Source: Paraplanobispora takensis (GTDB lineage Bacteria; Actinomycetota; Actinomycetes; Streptosporangiales; Streptosporangiaceae). Taken from it: 52,875 nucleotides of DNA. The position numbers and the translations under genes were made by a program. Positions 31,895 through 40,215 of the stretch are shown here, piece by piece (the stretch's first letter is position 1; each line of letters starts with the position of its first letter). Location: the NCBI RefSeq assembly GCF_016863195.1, contig NZ_BOOK01000006.1, forward strand, positions 1 through 52,875, in the 5' to 3' direction. Under the pieces are notes generated by a model. It had not been told where the DNA came from and did no database searches. It saw only the letters and a program-made list of their open reading frames with translations.

Positions 31895-32173
31895 ATGGAC
31901 CCGGAATGCCCAGGCCTCGCGATCCATCTGGGCCTACCTCTGCGAGGTTGCGAGCGTCTCATCTGGCAGCCTCAGCCCTCCGGCCGCTACCGCGTGCTCG
32001 ATTACACGTGCTCCTGCCGGGCGGTCGTCTACGAGCTGGTCTCTTGTGGGGGCGCCTACCAGATCCGCAAGATCATCCAAGGTCGGCCGCCCAAATCGTG
32101 GTACGCCGGACGGTGGAATCACCAGGAGGCTCAGGGATGGTGGCAGCGCTTGCTGACGGGCCTCGCCCGGTGA
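31895..32173 (+). CDS. Small protein often paired with XRE regulators
   Basis: ATG 31895 gives 92 residues, and an ATG at 31655 would add 80 poorly convincing ones. The core YRVLDYTCSCRAVVYELVSCGG then AYQIRKI and the tail EAQGWWQRLLTGLAR match a recurrent small actinomycete protein, as I recall it, encoded beside XRE regulators. It often acts, or is presumed to act, with them. The two Cys (CSC) may bind metal. The function is not established. Confidence 0.6.
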   Translation: MDPECPGLAIHLGLPLRGCERLIWQPQPSGRYRVLDYTCSCRAVVYELVSCGGAYQIRKIIQGRPPKSWYAGRWNHQEAQGWWQRLLTGLAR

Positions 32174-32292
32174 TCCTACGGCGAGCTTCAGTGGTGCGCC
32201 CGCTCGTAGTGTCCGTCGATTGCGCCGATTATCGAGCGAGACTCCGCTGGCCGCTGTGGCCTGGGTTCAGCGCCCGCTGCGGGCGGGGCCAT

Positions 32293-32550
32293 TCATCGGG
32301 CGCCGCCGAGTTCCTCCTCGATCGTGGCGACGAGTGCCTGGGCCGCCTGGCGAAGCCGTACACGGCGGGCGATGAGGTCATCAGCGAAGCGCCGGGCGGT
32401 CGGGCCGACCCAAACCGACCGGCCGGTGAACTGCCGGTGGGCAGGGTCGAGCGCTGCTTCGAGGATCTCGACCCGCGTCTTTACCTCTGCCAGCGTCTGC
32501 TCCAGGAGGCGGCGCCGCACATCATCTGCTCCGCCCGCGGGGTGACTCAT
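32293..32550 (-). CDS. WXG100-like small helical protein
   Basis: ATG 32550 lies eight bases after AGGGAGA, and the product has 85 residues. It is almost entirely helical (VRRRLLEQTLAEVKTRVEILEAAL in parts). The central SVWVGPTARRFADDL resembles the W-x-G turn region of WXG100 proteins, followed by an amphipathic helix. Such proteins are substrates or chaperones of type VII secretion. It may pair with the 663-aa protein nearby. Confidence 0.6.
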   Translation of the reverse strand: MSHPAGGADDVRRRLLEQTLAEVKTRVEILEAALDPAHRQFTGRSVWVGPTARRFADDLIARRVRLRQAAQALVATIEEELGGAR

Positions 32551-32640
32551 CAAATGTCTCCCTGCATATGCGGGTACACCGAACCGATCTATTGGACATT
32601 ATGAGATTTAGCGAAAGTCGGCCAGGCTTTGGAGGACTTC

Positions 32641-33084
32641 ATGGCACGCCTCATGCGGCGGAGCGTCGCGATCTGCGCAGTGGCATTATTGGCGGTTTCC
32701 GGCTGCTCCGAAAAAGAGCCGACCGCCGCCGAGGCCGGCGAGACCCTGAAGCTCCACATCACCGAGCTGATGAAGCAGCGCCATGCCCTGGACATCAAGA
32801 TCACCGACTCCGGAGGACGTGACATTCCTTGCGGAGAGGGGAGGGCCAAGCGAACTTTCGCCTCCATTGGCAGGGCCGCCTCAACAGAAATCGATGGAGA
32901 TGGACTCAACAGCCTTCTCCATGGCGCACTCTCCCGAGTCGCTGACTATGAGATCATCGATGACCCTGGAAACGCTCCCATTCGGCTTGCCAGCAAGGAA
33001 TATCGGACAGTGATCATCTTGGAGTCACCAGGTCACGGCGACTACAGAGTCCGGGGCGAGACCGAGTGTCTCCCGGTCTCATGA
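32641..33084 (+). CDS. Putative lipoprotein
   Basis: ATG 32641 follows GGAGGACTTC. The product is 147 residues with a lipoprotein signal peptide (RRSVAICAVALLAVSGC), where Cys is the lipidation site. The mature part has about 120 residues with two Cys. Third-position GC is lower than in neighbours. The 3' end overlaps the convergent 663-aa gene by six bases. No family recognised. Confidence 0.72.
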   Translation: MARLMRRSVAICAVALLAVSGCSEKEPTAAEAGETLKLHITELMKQRHALDIKITDSGGRDIPCGEGRAKRTFASIGRAASTEIDGDGLNSLLHGALSRVADYEIIDDPGNAPIRLASKEYRTVIILESPGHGDYRVRGETECLPVS

Positions 33085-35070
33085 ACCAGCAGACAGGTCG
33101 AAAGCCAGAGCACGGTGCTTCCCTCGCCCGTTGCCACTCTCGAACCAGTCCGCCATGCCGCTGGACAACCAGCCCACCGAAAGCTCGTCGTCACTGCCCA
33201 TGCCGTTGACGTCGGCCCATTTCTCGAAGGCCGCGAGACCTTTGTTGCCCTGCTTGAGCAGCTCAGGGAAGGCCCGGAGATTACCGTCGGCATCGGCGAT
33301 GGCTACGCCCGGCGGACAGGCGGCCTGATACTCACCAGGGGCCACCTTCGGTGTGAACCCGCTGGCCATGAGCAGTTGCGCGAACGTGTGCTGGCGGCCG
33401 AGCGCGGTGTGCCACTCAGCCTGGTTCAGCTTGTCTGTACGCTTCTCAGCCTCTGGCCAGAACGCATCCTTGCCCGAAAACCCGGTGCTCAGCGCCAGCC
33501 AGGCAAGCTGACCTGGGACACCTTCGATGAGCAGGCCACCCACCCCGAGTGCCGAGTCCAGAGCAAACCCCTGAAGCTTCTTGACCTGCTCGTCGAGCGC
33601 GTCCAATTCTCCCCGGACCTTCTCTGCGGCGGCCACCTCGAAGCCTCGGACATTGCCCAGCGCACGGAGCACCGGATCCAGGGACTCAACATCCCCGGTC
33701 TTCTTGACTGTCGCCAGGGTGTCGTCGATCAAGCGCTGGGAGAACCGGCCCATGGCCTCCTCGAACGGGGCCAGATTCTCGTCCGTGTCGGCGAAGAGCT
33801 TCATGAACTTGTAGGTGTCCTGCGGGCTCAGGGTGAACGCCGACTTCAGCCCCAGTGCCGAGGTCACCGGCTTCAGCGCGCTGGGCTCGGTCATGTTGTC
33901 GTCGCCGATGTCGGCACCCTCGGTGATCTCGGTGGTGTACGCGCCCGCGATCTCCGACAGATGGATCCGGGCCGTCTCGGCCACCTTCAGATCACCGAAC
34001 GTCGTCATCACCGTGAAGGCGAACGCGGCAGCCTCCCTGCTGTGCCTGCCGTCTTTCTCATCGTAGGCGCCCGACGAGGCGGCGAGCATGCGCCCGAAGG
34101 CATCGCCCCCGGCCTCCCGCCACGGGCCGTTGAGAACGCGGCCGTTGAACTGCTTCAGGTACTCCTTCAGTTTCGTCTGATCCTTCGTGAACGGCCCGGT
34201 CACCTTCTCGATCGCCAGCCGTGCGGCAGCCGGGTTGTTGCCCAGGGCGTACATCAATCCCGGGGAGACCTTGCGGGGGTCGGCCATCCCGCGAGCCGCC
34301 GCCACTCCCGCCAGCCACTCGGCGGGGAACTCTCCTGCGCTCAGCAGCAGGTCCGCCCCGGCCTGCTCCTCGGTAGACGGTTCCGCCCGCCGTACCGCGT
34401 CCCTAATCTTGGCGAATCCCGGGACGTGCGCCCCCGCGGTGACCGCGCTGCCGAACGCCTCGCTCAGCGTGCGGAGCATCGCGTCACCGGGGTCGGCGGG
34501 GCTGAGAGCCGCGGGGTTGCTCTGCCGGTGCAGGTTCTGCCGGAACGTCAGGGGGAGCGTCAGGGCTGCCTTCGGGCCGAGGGCAGCGAAGAAGGCAGCG
34601 GTGAAGTCGGCGTCATGCTTGTTGGCGTCCAGTTCCTTGAGGACTTCGGCGTAACGGCCGGAGTCGGCGTGGTGGGACCAGAAGCCGGTCGGGCCGATCT
34701 CCTTGAACCGCTTGCCCAGCTCCGTGCCCTGCTTCCGGGACTCCCCGGGAGAGCGGTAGGCGCTCTCGTCGAAGGCGACCAGCGGGGAACCGCGCGCCCA
34801 TGACGGCAGCGCGTTGGTCGCCCGCGCGATCTCCTGGCGCCGCCGCAGGCCCGGCAGTTCCCCGTCGATCCAGCCTGCGATCTCCCCGATCGTCCGCAGG
34901 CCGGACGCGGGTACCCCGGCCGCAGCGAACAGCTGCCGGATCCGCTCGGACTGCTCGCCGATCACGTCCCGACCGCGTTCCAGAGCGGAGATGAACTCCA
35001 GCATCTGCCCGGGATCGATCCCGGCGAAGTCTGGTGAGAGTGGCCCCGTTCCCGATGGTGTCGGTTCCAT
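33079..35070 (-). CDS. Large protein, possibly a type VII-secreted polymorphic protein
   Basis: ATG 35070 follows AGGGGGATC and gives 663 residues. A longer frame exists to 35208 but lacks support. The N-terminus has a helical GIDPGQMLEFISALERGRDVI and IGEIAGWIDGELPGL, similar to WXG-like entry domains. The long middle, about residues 100-560, is helical with no motif I recognise. A hydrophobic stretch (LDSALGVGGLLIEGVPGQLAWLAL, about 490-515) could be a membrane or pore segment. The closeness of the WXG100-like gene suggests a secreted substrate pair. No toxin domain can be named. Confidence 0.6.
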   Translation of the reverse strand: MEPTPSGTGPLSPDFAGIDPGQMLEFISALERGRDVIGEQSERIRQLFAAAGVPASGLRTIGEIAGWIDGELPGLRRRQEIARATNALPSWARGSPLVAFDESAYRSPGESRKQGTELGKRFKEIGPTGFWSHHADSGRYAEVLKELDANKHDADFTAAFFAALGPKAALTLPLTFRQNLHRQSNPAALSPADPGDAMLRTLSEAFGSAVTAGAHVPGFAKIRDAVRRAEPSTEEQAGADLLLSAGEFPAEWLAGVAAARGMADPRKVSPGLMYALGNNPAAARLAIEKVTGPFTKDQTKLKEYLKQFNGRVLNGPWREAGGDAFGRMLAASSGAYDEKDGRHSREAAAFAFTVMTTFGDLKVAETARIHLSEIAGAYTTEITEGADIGDDNMTEPSALKPVTSALGLKSAFTLSPQDTYKFMKLFADTDENLAPFEEAMGRFSQRLIDDTLATVKKTGDVESLDPVLRALGNVRGFEVAAAEKVRGELDALDEQVKKLQGFALDSALGVGGLLIEGVPGQLAWLALSTGFSGKDAFWPEAEKRTDKLNQAEWHTALGRQHTFAQLLMASGFTPKVAPGEYQAACPPGVAIADADGNLRAFPELLKQGNKGLAAFEKWADVNGMGSDDELSVGWLSSGMADWFESGNGRGKHRALAFDLSAGS

Positions 35071-35393
35071 GATCCCCCTGACCGCAATCCCGATCATTTC
35101 ACCATAAACACAGAACAGGCACATACAACAGCGAACAATCAGAGTATGTCCCACGGAAAGCGACAATTCATCCCGCGCATATCGGCCCATGACCGAGAAC
35201 AGTTCCACTGAATCGAGGCATTGCCGGGCCTGCCCAGGTTGGCTCGACCGCTACACCGTTACCGGCACCTGCCGCATGACTACGGACCTGATCACGACGC
35301 CGAGAGTGCCACTCATGTCACGCTCTTCCTACCGTCGTTACATCGCCTCGGATCATTCTCATCACGACTTTTCCGCACACCCTCTACTCGCAA
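35071..35393. other. Intergenic region between the 663-aa gene and the Tad cluster
   Basis: About 320 bases. The part next to the 663-aa gene is AT-richer and probably holds its promoter. A plus-strand frame from 35189 shows some Cys-rich codons but runs antisense into the BTAD gene, so I do not call it. No terminator hairpin is apparent. Confidence 0.35.
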
Positions 35394-37946
35394 TCAGCGC
35401 GGAAGCTTCGAAAGAAGCCTCTCCGTCTCGGGGACCGGGCTCACTCCCATCTCGTTCAGGCGTTCCTGGAGCAGGAGCGCTGCGTTCCGGGCCCGGTCAC
35501 GGCGGCCGAGGCGGAGCTGTAGGCGGATGATGCGACGCCATGTCTCCTCCCGGTCCGGATCGAGCACGACGATGCGCTCAAGCGCGTCCAGGGCGGCCTC
35601 CGGATCACGCTCCTCGCAGAGTTCCGCGAGCTGGCTGAGTGCATCGGCCTGGATCCTGGTCTGTGGACTGCGCTTCTCGTCGATCCATTCGCACGTCAGC
35701 CCTTCGGCGAGCACGCCCCGGCAGAGCTCGGCAGCGCGGGTCAACGCCGCGATCCGCGACTCGTCATCACGGGCGGCACGCGCCTCCCGCACTGCAGCCT
35801 GAAGATCCAACAGGTCGACGCTCACCATCTCCGGGTCGATCCGGTAGCTCCTGCCGTGCGCCTTGACGAACGGGGCGTCGCGTCGGCCCCTGTCCTGATA
35901 ACCCGTGGCGACCTTCAGAGCGTTACGCAAGTGCCGGAGCGGGTCGTGGACGCCCACGTCGACCGCCTTGTCCGGCCAGAGCGCGACGCAGATCTCGTCG
36001 CGCGTCACGCCGTCCGGGTGAAGGGCGAGGAAGACGAACAGCTGCAGTTGCAGGCCACTCAGGGGCACCGTCTCCGTACGGCCTCGCGCACGGATCACCG
36101 GTCGCCCGAGAATCGAGAGCCGGATCAGCTCTGGCCCTTCCCAGACAGCGGCCCCGGCGGCACCCGACGCTTCTTCCTCATCAGGGAGGTCATCGGGCTC
36201 GCCACCATGAGCATCGGCGAGTTGGCGGAGGCAGGCGGCCCCGTCCTCGGCAGGGAGCCGGAACAGACGTGTACCGAGCAGGTCCACTCCCTTCGGCCCT
36301 TCGGCCGACCTCACCAGGCCGTCCTCACCGACCTCGCACGTCGTCCCCGGCGGCCAGTCACCGAGAAGCAGCGCCCCGGTCCCGCTCCGGCCGGCGGACA
36401 TCAGGATCGCCCCGACCCCGCGATCGAAGAGCCCATCGTTCACCGATGCGACCAGCAGGACGGCGGGCAGCACCTCCCCCGGGTCGCGTTCCCGAAGCTC
36501 CGCGATGTCATCGGCACCGCGCTCGACCAGCATTCGGCTCCGGGTGAAGTGCGTCTCCGTGAAGCGGTCGACGGCCACGTCCACAGACTCGACGACCGTC
36601 AACCCTGACATGGCTCCTGCCATAACTTCCAGCTCCTCAGCAGCGAGGCCGAAGAGAGACTGAGCGTCGGCCGCGCCGACGACGACCTCGGCGCGGAAGC
36701 GGTCGGCCTGCCGCAGCAGATCCAAGACGATCGCGCGGGCGGCGTCGGCGGCTCCAGGACCGGTGAGACCGAGGCTCAGCCCGGCGGGTTCGATCTCGGC
36801 GCCGGTGCGATCGTCACGTCTGCCGGCGACCAGCTTGTCCGGGACGTCGATGGAGAACGCCTCCCGCATCAGCTCCCGGTCGGCGGGCAGGTCCTCGCCC
36901 TTCTCGACGTAGGTCCGCAGGTGGGCGCGGCGCAGCGCCTTGACGGCCGGGGCGGGTTCGGGTTCCGGCTCGATCGATATCCCTTCCGAGGCCGGAGGAG
37001 CGATCCGCCTGCGGCGGCGGTGGAAGCGGGAGGCGGCGTAGGCGGTGCTGATGCCCGCGGCGAAGGCCAGGGAGACGACTCCACCGGACGGGATCTCCAC
37101 GGTGAACACGACCGGCGATGCGGCTTCCGGTGACGCCGAAGCGTCCGGAGCGGAAATCCGGACGGCCGGTTCCGGAGACCGCGATGGCACAGGCGAGGCC
37201 GGTTGCGCGGGCCGTACGGAACGCGACTGCTCCCGCACGGCATCCGGCGCCTTCTGCCCTCCCGGCCGAGCCGAAGGCAGGTCCAGCCGCCACCCGGGTT
37301 CGATGAGACCAGGGTCAGCGAAAACCTGCCCGTCGACCTGGACGCGGTGGGCGTTGAGCTTCCAGATCTGCCGCCACCTACCGCCGCTTCCGAGCTTCCT
37401 CCCGGCGATCTTCCACAGGCTGTCTCCGCGCTCGACGACGTGAACGCGCTTCCCGGGAGGCTCGGGCGGGAACCCTCGCTCCGGCCTGATCCTGATCACT
37501 GGTGCCGACGGCGGCGATGCCTCGTACGCGGCGGCCACCGGCACCATGGAGGGCTCCGCCCGGCCGGTCATCGGGCTCGCGTCCATCGGCAGGATCGTGA
37601 TGGCCAGCGAGCCGATCAACCCGGCGGCCACGGTCTGCATCGGCCCGAGCACCGGAACGTGGATCTCCACGCCACGGGCCGCGGCGACGGCCTCGACGAT
37701 CAGCGAGACCGTGAACGCCGTCCAGAGCAGCCAGAGCGGGCAGGCCAGGATCTTGAGCAGCACGTCGTCCGTGATCGGGCCCATGAGCGCGTGCCGGAGG
37801 CCCTCCCAAGAGGGGATAGCGGTCGGCAGCGGCCACCCGGCGAAGCGGATCAGCATCGCCGGGATCCCCGCCTCGATCACCACGAGCAGGGCCGTCACGC
37901 AGAGGACGCGCACCGCTCGTACGGAGACCGCGAGAATCTTCCTCAT
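35394..37946 (-). CDS. Membrane-anchored LysM-BTAD transcriptional activator
   Basis: The protein has 850 residues. The N-terminus has about three membrane segments (VRVLCVTALLVVIEAGIP, ACPLWLLWTAFTVSLIV, VAAGLIGSLAITIL). A LysM domain follows (HVVERGDSLWKIAGRKL, about 167-215), then a linker and another hydrophobic segment (VSLAFAAGISTAYAA, near 290). A winged helix (IRLSILGRPVI, ALHPDGVTRDEICVALWP, about 607-660) and a C-terminal BTAD domain complete it. The LysM may sense wall peptidoglycan and the BTAD half may act on DNA. Such a protein is typical at the end of actinomycete Tad pilus operons. It is ATGA-coupled to the gene before. Confidence 0.88.
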   Translation of the reverse strand: MRKILAVSVRAVRVLCVTALLVVIEAGIPAMLIRFAGWPLPTAIPSWEGLRHALMGPITDDVLLKILACPLWLLWTAFTVSLIVEAVAAARGVEIHVPVLGPMQTVAAGLIGSLAITILPMDASPMTGRAEPSMVPVAAAYEASPPSAPVIRIRPERGFPPEPPGKRVHVVERGDSLWKIAGRKLGSGGRWRQIWKLNAHRVQVDGQVFADPGLIEPGWRLDLPSARPGGQKAPDAVREQSRSVRPAQPASPVPSRSPEPAVRISAPDASASPEAASPVVFTVEIPSGGVVSLAFAAGISTAYAASRFHRRRRRIAPPASEGISIEPEPEPAPAVKALRRAHLRTYVEKGEDLPADRELMREAFSIDVPDKLVAGRRDDRTGAEIEPAGLSLGLTGPGAADAARAIVLDLLRQADRFRAEVVVGAADAQSLFGLAAEELEVMAGAMSGLTVVESVDVAVDRFTETHFTRSRMLVERGADDIAELRERDPGEVLPAVLLVASVNDGLFDRGVGAILMSAGRSGTGALLLGDWPPGTTCEVGEDGLVRSAEGPKGVDLLGTRLFRLPAEDGAACLRQLADAHGGEPDDLPDEEEASGAAGAAVWEGPELIRLSILGRPVIRARGRTETVPLSGLQLQLFVFLALHPDGVTRDEICVALWPDKAVDVGVHDPLRHLRNALKVATGYQDRGRRDAPFVKAHGRSYRIDPEMVSVDLLDLQAAVREARAARDDESRIAALTRAAELCRGVLAEGLTCEWIDEKRSPQTRIQADALSQLAELCEERDPEAALDALERIVVLDPDREETWRRIIRLQLRLGRRDRARNAALLLQERLNEMGVSPVPETERLLSKLPR

Positions 37947-38332
37947 CTCAGCACTCCTGTCACGCCGCGCTGGGCCGTCGCCGATGCCCGCCCGGACACC
38001 CGGAACGGGCCCACTCCTGCGAGGCCGAGAATCTGAGCCGGTTGCACGGCCCGGACGACGACCGTCACCGTGCCGCCGGAGACCTCTACCGTGGCGGTGT
38101 CCGGGGTCGCCGCCACGTAGGCGAGCGCAGCGGCCCGCGCCCGGTCGGGATCCAGCCGTACGGTTCCGTCGCGCCGGTAGGCGGTGAGGTTGAGCTGCTG
38201 TGCTCCCGCGCGTGCGGCCTCCTGTGCCTCGTTGATCGCTCGTACCCGGGCGGCGAGCGCCAGGCCGCCGTCTACGACGAGCCCAGCCAGCAGGATCAGC
38301 GCCCCGGCGACGCCGGCCACGAACGCGCTCAC
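37943..38332 (-). CDS. TadE/TadG-like pseudopilin (Rv3654c-type)
   Basis: GTG 38332, overlapping the previous TGA, gives 129 residues. A leading hydrophobic segment (VAGVAGALILLAGLVVDGGLAL) is followed by RVRAINEAQEAARAGAQQLN, a helix typical of TadG/Rv3654c proteins, and beta strands (VTVVVRAVQP). It probably is a minor pseudopilin of the Flp pilus. Confidence 0.8.
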   Translation of the reverse strand: MSAFVAGVAGALILLAGLVVDGGLALAARVRAINEAQEAARAGAQQLNLTAYRRDGTVRLDPDRARAAALAYVAATPDTATVEVSGGTVTVVVRAVQPAQILGLAGVGPFRVSGRASATAQRGVTGVLR

Positions 38333-38745
38333 CGCGACCTCCAGTAGTCGATCGGGACGACGAACGTCGCGCTCAGAGCCGTACCGCCCGGGAGGTGAAC
38401 CATCGCAAGATCCGCCAGCCGTACGCGGCAGGTGACCGTCACGGTGACATTGCCGCCCGGCTCGAAGGAGCCGAGTCCGACGTCCACGCTGCGGCTGGCG
38501 CACGTGATCCGCTTCCCGACGAGCGCGCTGTCGGCGGTCAAACGGGCGACGGACGTGGCGGATGCCGGGTCGCGGGCGATCGACGCCGACCGGGCCGCCT
38601 GGTGAGCGGCGTTGTTCACCTCCAGCCGCGCGGCGACCAGGCGGCCCATCGCGACCGTGAGCAGGGCCAGCATGATCAGAAACGGCGCCAGCAGCACCAG
38701 CTCGACGGCGGCGCCGCCCCGGTCGCGCGCACCTGACGCGATCAT
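38329..38745 (-). CDS. tadE: TadE-family pseudopilin
   Basis: The product has 138 residues. The short N-terminus (DRGGAAVELVLLAPFLIML) has G-x4-E before the membrane helix, the TadE processing motif. The periplasmic part has two Cys (KRITCAS, VTVTCRV). It starts in an ATGA overlap with the next upstream gene. It is a minor subunit or assembly partner of the Tad pilus. Confidence 0.85.
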   Translation of the reverse strand: MIASGARDRGGAAVELVLLAPFLIMLALLTVAMGRLVAARLEVNNAAHQAARSASIARDPASATSVARLTADSALVGKRITCASRSVDVGLGSFEPGGNVTVTVTCRVRLADLAMVHLPGGTALSATFVVPIDYWRSR

Positions 38746-39107
38746 CTCGGCCTGAACCTCTCCACCGGCCCGGTGGCGACCGCCTCTACCGGGAGCCTCA
38801 GGAACGGCACGACGCTCTGCGCGACCCCGCTGACCTCGACCCGGGCGGTGTCGGCCGTACGGGAGACCGACGCCCGCGAGTCACGCAGCACTGATCGCCC
38901 GAGCTGGGAGAGCAGCAGCGACGCCTTCGCCTGCCCGTCCCCGGCGCCCGCCCCGAACACCCGTGCGGACGCCAGCGCCTCGGCCGCCGTCACCTCCGCT
39001 ACGTGTACGGCGTGCTGCCATACTCCGAACTGCACGACGAGCAGCACCAGTACCAGGGCGAGCGGGAACGCCACCGCCATTTCGGCCGTCGCGGCCCCGC
39101 GGTCTAT
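38742..39107 (-). CDS. TadE-family pseudopilin, no canonical start codon
   Basis: The reading frame from IDRGAATAEMAVAFPLALVL on has the TadE motif (G-x4-E then a hydrophobic helix) and runs 121 codons to 38742. No ATG, GTG or TTG precedes the motif before the upstream gene's end. The frame begins opposite ATA (39107-39105), which overlaps the TAG of the previous gene in the way ATGA overlaps do elsewhere in this operon. Translation may start at ATA, or at the internal ATG near 39080 with loss of the processing motif. A longer frame to 39320 looks like a shadow. Confidence 0.65.
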   Translation of the reverse strand: MDRGAATAEMAVAFPLALVLVLLVVQFGVWQHAVHVAEVTAAEALASARVFGAGAGDGQAKASLLLSQLGRSVLRDSRASVSRTADTARVEVSGVAQSVVPFLRLPVEAVATGPVERFRPR

Positions 39108-39307
39108 CCCAGATCGATGGAGTTGACCTTCGCGAGGACCTTGGAGAGCAGGATCGCCCCGGCCGTGATCGCGATGGCCACGAGGATCGCGGTGACGATC
39201 ACGGTCTCGGTGCTGAAGCTTCCCCTGTCCGGGTGCCGCCGGGCGGCCTCCAGGCACCGCCGTCGCCGCTCCCGCATCGCGTCGAAGAGGATCATGAGAC
39301 GGATCAC
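39104..39307 (-). CDS. flp: Flp-type major pilin candidate
   Basis: GTG 39307 follows GGGGGAAC and gives 67 residues. The basic leader (RERRRRCLEAARRHPDR) ends in G-S-F-S-T-E-T, matching the class III prepilin site G-x4-E, and a hydrophobic helix (IVTAILVAIAITAGAILL) follows. Small size and position beside TadC fit a major Flp pilin. Confidence 0.75.
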   Translation of the reverse strand: MIRLMILFDAMRERRRRCLEAARRHPDRGSFSTETVIVTAILVAIAITAGAILLSKVLAKVNSIDLG

Positions 39308-39324
39308 GCTGTTCCCCCATTCGT

Positions 39325-40215
39325 TCAGAACCCCGCCAGTACCGAGGCGATCGCCGGATATCCGGTGAAGAGCAAGAACCCGGCGAGCAGACCGACCACG
39401 GGCAGACTCATCCGTTCCGTCGCGGTCTGGGCCGCCGTCTCGATTCCTGCGAGCTGGTGAGCGCGGAGCGATGCTGCCTTGGCGGTGAGCGACGCGCGGA
39501 CGCGGGCGCCCTCGGTCCCGGCGAGGCCGACCGCGGCTGCCAGCTCGCACAGCTCGCGCACGTCGTACTCCTCCCCCATCCGTCCGAGAGCCGCCCACGG
39601 CGTACGGCGGGCGGCGAGCGCGGCCTGCAAGGTGCCGCGGAGCCGTACGAACGCCCACCCGTCACCGCCCTGCGCGGCGTCGGCCAGGGCCCCGTCGACG
39701 CCGCGGCCGCCGGCGAGGGAGACGACGAGCAGGTCCAGGAAGGCGGAGAGCGCATGCCGGAGCTCGTCCCGCCGCTCCCTCGCCTGAGATTTCAGCGCGA
39801 GGTCGGGGACGAGGAACCCGAGGACGCCCATCGGGATCAGCGACCATGCGGGAACCTGCCAGGGCATGGAGACGCCGCCGAGTGTGACGGCCGCGTAGAC
39901 CGCCGGGCCGAGCAGCGCGAAGGCGAGGGTCGAGGTGACCTTCTCGCCGAGGAGGCGTTCGACGGTCTTGCCGCAGACGGCCAGGTCACAGCGGGTCGCC
40001 GCACCGGGGAGACCGCGTGCGGCCAGAGGTCCGGCCAGAGAGTGGCCGAGGCGCCCGCTCCAGCCCGCGTCCGGGTCCGCCGCGGGTCTCGCCGGGGTTC
40101 CGTGGCGCAGGCGGTGGAGTTCCTGGGCGAGGGTGGGACGGGCGGGCCAGAACCCGGAGGCGGCCAATGCCAGGCCGAGCCCGATGCCCGCCCCGAGCAG
40201 CAGCGCAAGCGCCAT
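39325..40215 (-). CDS. tadC: Tad secretion inner-membrane platform protein TadC
   Basis: The product has 296 residues. It has hydrophobic segments (LALLLGAGIGLGLALAA, IPMGVLGFLVPDLAL, VVGLLAGFLLFTGYP) and the T2SF core (LRHALSAFLDLLVVSLAGGRGVDGALADAA in parts, VRASLTAKAASLR). With TadB it forms the membrane base for pilus assembly. Its start overlaps the TadB stop by one base (TGATG). Confidence 0.88.
   Translation of the reverse strand: MALALLLGAGIGLGLALAASGFWPARPTLAQELHRLRHGTPARPAADPDAGWSGRLGHSLAGPLAARGLPGAATRCDLAVCGKTVERLLGEKVTSTLAFALLGPAVYAAVTLGGVSMPWQVPAWSLIPMGVLGFLVPDLALKSQARERRDELRHALSAFLDLLVVSLAGGRGVDGALADAAQGGDGWAFVRLRGTLQAALAARRTPWAALGRMGEEYDVRELCELAAAVGLAGTEGARVRASLTAKAASLRAHQLAGIETAAQTATERMSLPVVGLLAGFLLFTGYPAIASVLAGF

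Noticed and set aside
35189-35530. 113-codon plus-strand frame with Cys residues
   Set aside because: It runs antisense into the BTAD gene, its second half is a shadow, and no ribosome site is present.
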